From positions 4,836,001-4,900,000 of the forward strand of contig NZ_CP134500.1 in NCBI RefSeq assembly GCF_031760065.1: a stretch of 64,000 nt of DNA. The letters run 5' to 3'. Every line of letters begins with the position of its first letter. Within the stretch, counting starts at the first letter, position 1. This document shows, piece by piece, positions 60,420-64,000 of this stretch. The translations under genes were made by a program, and so were the position numbers. The notes beneath the pieces are model-generated. The model was not told the DNA's origin, ran no database searches, and was given only the letters and a program-made list of their open reading frames with translations. This stretch comes from Streptomyces durocortorensis (GTDB lineage Bacteria > Actinomycetota > Actinomycetes > Streptomycetales > Streptomycetaceae).

Positions 60420-60940
60420 GCGGACACCACCTTGGCGAGCTGGCCGAGACGGGCGGCGGTCAGTTCCAGCCAGCGCAGATCGGCTTCCAGATGGAACAGG
60501 GCGTGGTCGCAGATCAGCTGGTCGGCGAGGTCGCCCTTGCGCTTGCGGTCGGTGAGGATGCGCATCATCCGCAGGTGCTCCGAGCGCTGGGCGTCCAGCA
60601 CGTCGGCGGCGCTGCGATCGGTGAGGAGGGCGAGGACGACCTTGGTGTACAGGGTCGACTGGAGGTACGGCTCCGGCTTCTCGGGCTGCGCGAGCCAGCG
60701 CTCGACGTCGGTGATCCCGGCGTCGGTGATGGCGTACCGCTTGCGCTCGGGCCCCCCTTCGCTCTCGACCCCGTCGACCTCGACGAGTCCGTTCTTCAGG
60801 AGCCGGGACATCGTCGAGTAGACCTGGCCGTAGTGCAGCGGACGGTCCTGGCCGAACTTCTCGTCGAAGGTCCGCTTCAGGTCGTAGCCGTGCCGGGGGC
60901 CGGACTCCAGGAGTCCGAGGAGGGTGTGACCGATAGACAT
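60416..60940 (-). CDS. PadR-family transcriptional regulator
   Basis: 174 residues. PadR winged helix MSIGHTLLGLLESGPRHGYDLKRTFDEKFG and YGQVYSTMSRLLKNGLVEVDGVES, with the C-terminal Vir-like helical domain. First gene of an operon with the ABC transporter, so probably an autorepressor that responds to the transported compound. TGTATAC repeats stand upstream. Confidence 0.94.
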   Translation of the reverse strand: MSIGHTLLGLLESGPRHGYDLKRTFDEKFGQDRPLHYGQVYSTMSRLLKNGLVEVDGVESEGGPERKRYAITDAGITDVERWLAQPEKPEPYLQSTLYTKVVLALLTDRSAADVLDAQRSEHLRMMRILTDRKRKGDLADQLICDHALFHLEADLRWLELTAARLGQLAKVVSA

Positions 60941-60949
60941 GAGCGGAAC

Positions 60950-60980
60950 TGTACACGGGGTGTATACCTGCTGTGTATAC
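60950..60980. promoter_or_regulatory. Three TGTAYAC repeats upstream of padR
   Basis: TGTACAC at 60950, GTGTATAC at 60960-60967 and GTGTATAC at 60973-60980, 10 to 40 bases before the padR start. GTATAC is itself a dyad. Likely PadR operator overlapping the promoter. Confidence 0.55.
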
Positions 60981-60990
60981 GAGTCCGAAA

Positions 60991-61026
60991 AGCGCCCCTG
61001 GCCTGCGGTTGCGGGCCAGGGGCGCT
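60991..61026 (-). terminator. Terminator of the SPFH-RHH operon
   Basis: Thirteen-base perfect stem AGCGCCCCTGGCC with its complement; on the minus strand it is followed by TTTT. It lies just after the RHH stop codon. Confidence 0.85.
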
Positions 61027-61028
61027 GA

Positions 61029-61304
61029 TTACGCGTCGGGGGCGGGCGGAGTGCCCTGCTCCTCCGGAGGGCGTTTCGGCGGCCGCCCCCGGCGGGCGAT
61101 CGGCCGGGCCGCCCCCGGCAGCCGCCCCGCCTCCGCCAGCGCCCGCCGCAGCAGGAACTCGATCTGGGCGTTGGCGCTGCGCAGCTCGTCGGAGGCCCAG
61201 CGGGCCAGCGCGTCGTGCACCGCGGGGTCCAGCCGCAGCAGCATCTGCTTGCGCTGCTGCGGCCGGGGCGCCGGGGGTCGCCGGGGCGGCTTCTCGTCCG
61301 TCAC
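61029..61304 (-). CDS. Ribbon-helix-helix DNA-binding protein with an AT-hook-like tail
   Basis: 91 residues from GTG 61304, overlapping the SPFH stop (GTGA). Arc-type core KQMLLRLDPAVHDALARWAS and DELRSANAQIEFLLRRALAEAG; the tail ARRGRPPKRPPEEQ contains a GRP-type AT-hook-like motif. Too short for most gene callers but well supported by coupling, codon use and the terminator. It probably represses its own operon through the palindrome at 62311. Confidence 0.85.
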   Translation of the reverse strand: MTDEKPPRRPPAPRPQQRKQMLLRLDPAVHDALARWASDELRSANAQIEFLLRRALAEAGRLPGAARPIARRGRPPKRPPEEQGTPPAPDA

Positions 61305-62272
61305 TGGTAGAGGCTGCCCGTGTTGAGGACCGGCTGCGCCGCGCGGTCGCCGCACAGCACCACCATCAGATTGCCGACCATGGCGGCCTTCCGCTCGGAG
61401 TCCAGTTCCACGATGTCCTGCTCGGCGATCCGGGTCAGGGCCATCTCGACCATGCCGACCGCGCCCTCGACGATCTGCTGACGGGCCGCGACGACCGCAC
61501 CGGCCTGCTGGCGCTGGAGCATCGCGGAGGCGATCTCGGGGGCGTACGCGAGGTGGCTGAAGCGCGACTCGATGATCCGGACGCCCGCGGACTTCACCCG
61601 GGCGGTCAGCTCGACGGCCAGCTTCTCGGTGATCTCCTCCGCGTTGCCGCGCAGCGAGAGGCCGTCCTCCTCGTGGGCGTCGTAGGGGTACTCGATGGCG
61701 ATGTGCCGGACGGCCGCCTCGGTCTGGGTGGCGACGAACTCCAGGAAGTCGTCGACCTCGAAGAGCGCCTGGGCGGTGTCCTCGACCTTCCAGACGACGA
61801 TCGCGGCCAGCTCGATCGGGTTGCCGTAGGCGTCGTTGACCTTGAGGACGGCGGTCTCGTGGTTGCGGACCCGGGTGGAGATCTTCTGGCTGGAGGTCAG
61901 CGGGTTGATCCAGCGCAGTCCGTCCGTGCGGATCGTCCCGACGTACCGGCCGAAGAGCTGGATCACCCGGGCCTCGCCCGGAGCGACCATCTTCACACCG
62001 CTCATGCAGAAGAACGAGGTGATGGTGAGGAGCGCCCCGAGGATGAAGAGCGGGACGCCGAGGGCGTTGTTGCCGTTCGCCCCCGTCACCCCGCCGACGA
62101 TGGCGAGGCCGATGCCCGCGAACACCCCGAGCACCGTCAGCAGCAGCCCCAGCCCGCCCGGGATCGCATGCGCGGCGACCTCCCTGACCTGCGGCTCGGG
62201 CATGTCGGGGGCGTCGATGGCGGGGCCGGGCGCCGGGGCCTCGGAGCGGTGGTCGTCGTGCTGGACGGTCAT
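61301..62272 (-). CDS. SPFH / band 7 domain protein
   Basis: 323 residues. Two N-terminal membrane helices ([39 protein letters not shown]), then the SPFH domain ([66 protein letters not shown]) and a helical region [51 protein letters not shown]. Bacterial SPFH proteins organise membrane microdomains and proteases. Coupled to the RHH gene. Confidence 0.93.
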   Translation of the reverse strand: MTVQHDDHRSEAPAPGPAIDAPDMPEPQVREVAAHAIPGGLGLLLTVLGVFAGIGLAIVGGVTGANGNNALGVPLFILGALLTITSFFCMSGVKMVAPGEARVIQLFGRYVGTIRTDGLRWINPLTSSQKISTRVRNHETAVLKVNDAYGNPIELAAIVVWKVEDTAQALFEVDDFLEFVATQTEAAVRHIAIEYPYDAHEEDGLSLRGNAEEITEKLAVELTARVKSAGVRIIESRFSHLAYAPEIASAMLQRQQAGAVVAARQQIVEGAVGMVEMALTRIAEQDIVELDSERKAAMVGNLMVVLCGDRAAQPVLNTGSLYQ

Positions 62273-62310
62273 GGGGTCCCCCGTTCCGCGCGGCCACTCG
62301 CCGCGCTATC

Positions 62311-62326
62311 AATGTGATTTCACATT
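62311..62326. promoter_or_regulatory. Perfect palindrome AATGTGA-TT-TCACATT upstream of the SPFH gene
   Basis: 16-base dyad, 39 bases before the SPFH start and directly after a possible -10 hexamer GATAAT on the minus strand. Expected operator for the RHH protein of the same operon. Confidence 0.6.
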
Positions 62327-62413
62327 ATCGGATCTCGCAACCTTGTCCACCTCTGGGGAGTCGGTTCCTAGGAGACGGGTGCTGATTGTCACGTCCGTAA
62401 AAGACCGGATCGC

Positions 62414-62442
62414 TTGCCATTTGTCCCGTCCGACAGTGTTAG
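62414..62442 (+). promoter_or_regulatory. Possible promoter of the PBP gene
   Basis: TTGCCA at 62414-62419 and TGTTAG at 62437-62442, separated by 17 bases, 70 bases before the ATG. Pattern match only. Confidence 0.35.
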
Positions 62443-62511
62443 CTGGCAGGTCGGAACGGACTGAGGAGACCGAGCGAGCGGGTCGAGCAGAGAAGCGGGA
62501 GCAACACAGCA

Positions 62512-64000
62512 ATGGGTCGAGCGGATGCGCGACGAGCTCAGGCGCGAGGGTCGCGCCGGGCTGCGAAGAGCGGCGGCATACGCAGACTCTTCACGTGGAA
62601 GAAGCTGCTGGGTACGTTCTTCGGGATCATCCTGCTGGGGATGGGCGCCTTCGGCGCTCTCTACCTGTACGTCGACGTCCCCGCCGCAGCGAACGCCATG
62701 GCGGAGCGGCAGAGCAACGTCTACAAGTACAGCGACGGCACGGTCCTCGCCCGTACCGGCAAGGGCGTCAACCGCCAGATCGTCGACCTGAACGAGGTGC
62801 CCAAGAAGGTCCAGCACACCTTCGTCGCCGCCGAGAACAAGACCTTCTACAAGGACCAGGGCGTCGACCTCAAGGGAACGACCCGCGGCATCTTCAACAC
62901 CCTCAGCGGCAAGGGCAAGCAGGGTGGCTCGACCATCACCCAGCAGTACGTGAAGAACTACTACCTGACGCAGGACCCCACCGTGAGCCGCAAGCTCAGG
63001 GAACTGGTCATCTCGCTCAAGGTCGACCAGCAGAAGTCCAAGGACGAGATCCTCGCCGGGTACATCAACACCGCCTACTACGGACGCGGCGCGAGCGGCA
63101 TCCAGGCGGCCGCCCAGGCGTACTACGGCATCGACGCCAAGGACCTGGACGTCTCCCAGGGCGCCTACCTCGCCTCCCTCCTCCAGGCCCCCAGCCAGTA
63201 CGACTGGCACACCGCCACCGACACGGGCAAGAAGCTCGTCAAGGAGCGCTGGGCCTACACCCTGCGCAACATGGTCGAGATGGGCTGGCTGACCGAGTCC
63301 GAGAAGGCCGGCCTGGAGTTCCCCGTCCCGGACAAGCCCAAGCCCGCCGAGGGCATGGAGGGTCAGGCCGGCTACCTCGTCGAGGCGGCCAACAAGGAGC
63401 TGGAGAAGCAGGGCGTCTCCGCCGCCGACCGCGAGGCCGGTGGCTGGACGTTCACGCTCACCGTCGACAAGAAGCGCCAGAAGGCGCTGGAGAAGTCGGT
63501 GGAGGACCAGCTGGAGTCCAAGCTCGACCGCGAGGGCAACAAGATCGACGCCACCGTCCAGGCCGGCGCCACCTCGGTCGACCCGAAGACCGGCAAGGTC
63601 GTCGCCCTGTACGGCGGCGAGGACTACATCAAGCACTACATCAGCAACGCCACCCGCCAGGACTACCAGCCCGCCTCCACCTTCAAGCCGCTGGTGCTCG
63701 CCTCCGCCCTGGAGAACGAGTCGAAGACCCAGGACGGCAGCCTGATCGGGCTCAACACGGTGTACGACGGCACCAGCAGGCGGCCCGTCGTCGGCAGCGA
63801 CACTCCGTTCAGCCCGCAGAACGAGGACGACCGCAGCTACGGCCCGATCTCCGTGCAGAAGGCGATGAACAGCTCGGTCAACTCCGTCTTCGCGCAGATG
63901 ATCGTCGATGTGACGCCCGCCGCCGTGAAGGAGACGGCGCTCGCCGTCGGCGTACCGGACAAGAACTTCCCCGAGCGGCCCGCCGTCTCGCTCGGCACCA
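62512..64000 (+). CDS. Bifunctional class A penicillin-binding protein (partial, 3' end outside window)
   Basis: 496 codons visible. A basic cytoplasmic start, one membrane helix (GTFFGIILLGMGAFGALYLYV), then the GT51 glycosyltransferase (HTFVAAENKTFYKDQGVD with catalytic Glu, GGSTITQQYVKNYYL, AGYINTAYYGRGASGIQAAAQAYYG) and the start of the transpeptidase with SxxK motif PASTFKPLVLA and SxN in MNSSVNSVF. The KTG motif lies beyond the window. Polymerises and crosslinks peptidoglycan. Starts at ATG 62512. Confidence 0.95.
   Translation, partial: MGRADARRAQARGSRRAAKSGGIRRLFTWKKLLGTFFGIILLGMGAFGALYLYVDVPAAANAMAERQSNVYKYSDGTVLARTGKGVNRQIVDLNEVPKKVQHTFVAAENKTFYKDQGVDLKGTTRGIFNTLSGKGKQGGSTITQQYVKNYYLTQDPTVSRKLRELVISLKVDQQKSKDEILAGYINTAYYGRGASGIQAAAQAYYGIDAKDLDVSQGAYLASLLQAPSQYDWHTATDTGKKLVKERWAYTLRNMVEMGWLTESEKAGLEFPVPDKPKPAEGMEGQAGYLVEAANKELEKQGVSAADREAGGWTFTLTVDKKRQKALEKSVEDQLESKLDREGNKIDATVQAGATSVDPKTGKVVALYGGEDYIKHYISNATRQDYQPASTFKPLVLASALENESKTQDGSLIGLNTVYDGTSRRPVVGSDTPFSPQNEDDRSYGPISVQKAMNSSVNSVFAQMIVDVTPAAVKETALAVGVPDKNFPERPAVSLGT

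Overview
ORGANISM. The window is chromosomal DNA of a Streptomyces or very close relative. GC is very high, third codon positions are almost all G or C, GTG and TTG starts are common, and gene pairs often overlap as ATGA. Typical streptomycete genes are present: an AhpC/AhpD/OxyR peroxide module, a secreted GH18 chitinase behind a DasR-type dre element, a Tad (type IVb) pilus cluster, a PIN-PhoH protein, a Z-type isoprenyl transferase and a class A penicillin-binding protein. No rRNA, tRNA, intact transposon, CRISPR array or prophage was found. The sequence reads as core-to-accessory chromosome. LAYOUT. 1-8.1 kb: a TelA-family gene with a membrane-anchored binding protein, an aminotransferase, an arylamine N-acetyltransferase, an imine-reductase-like enzyme divergent from an HxlR regulator, and a secreted serine protease. 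8.2-9.1 kb: an apparently autoregulated TetR gene. 9.1-16.2 kb: a catabolic island with a D-aminoacylase-like amidohydrolase, a fold-type III PLP lyase, a KDG-kinase-like PfkB kinase, an IclR regulator, RidA and a GntP permease, divergently arranged around a paired palindromic operator. 16.3-20.8 kb: a methyltransferase, a VapC/PIN toxin remnant, a divergent Nramp-like transporter and the chitinase. 21.4-33.9 kb: a complete Tad pilus cluster (CpaB, CpaE, two TadE, CpaF, TadB, TadC, a two-component system, Flp, TadG-like, a lipoprotein and an OmpA-domain protein). 34-39.1 kb: a patchier region with an amidase, decayed and repetitive DNA, a DinB protein and a 724-residue DUF4157 protein. 39.1-46.9 kb: a large protein carrying an internal Flp-type pilin signature with a partner lipoprotein, a PIG-V-like mannosyltransferase, a DUF192 protein, the likely prepilin peptidase and a methyltransferase. 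47-64 kb: an AlkZ-like glycosylase, a probable 6C small RNA, an aldo/keto reductase, isoprenyl transferase, PhoH, an SLT peptidoglycan hydrolase, an AI-2E-family permease, ahpD/ahpC divergent from oxyR, a PadR-ABC transporter operon, a ribbon-helix-helix plus SPFH pair and the 5' part of a bifunctional PBP. HOW IT WORKS TOGETHER. The three pilin-type proteins of the Tad cluster and the large orphan at 39.8-41.8 kb share the G|xxxxE prepilin site, which the peptidase at 44.6 kb could cut. The 9.1-16.2 kb genes fit one pathway: deacylate an N-acylated sugar acid or D-amino acid, deaminate it through an imine that RidA clears, and phosphorylate the resulting 2-keto-3-deoxy acid. The best guess is use of N-acetyl-D-glucosaminic acid, the aldonic acid left by oxidative chitin cleavage, with the chitinase a few kb away. 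The other strong candidate for new biology is the DUF4157 protein, whose C-terminus resembles a glutamine-synthetase-fold amidoligase, suggesting a contractile-injection-system effector. LIMITS. All calls are by eye from translations and motifs; no database search was run.
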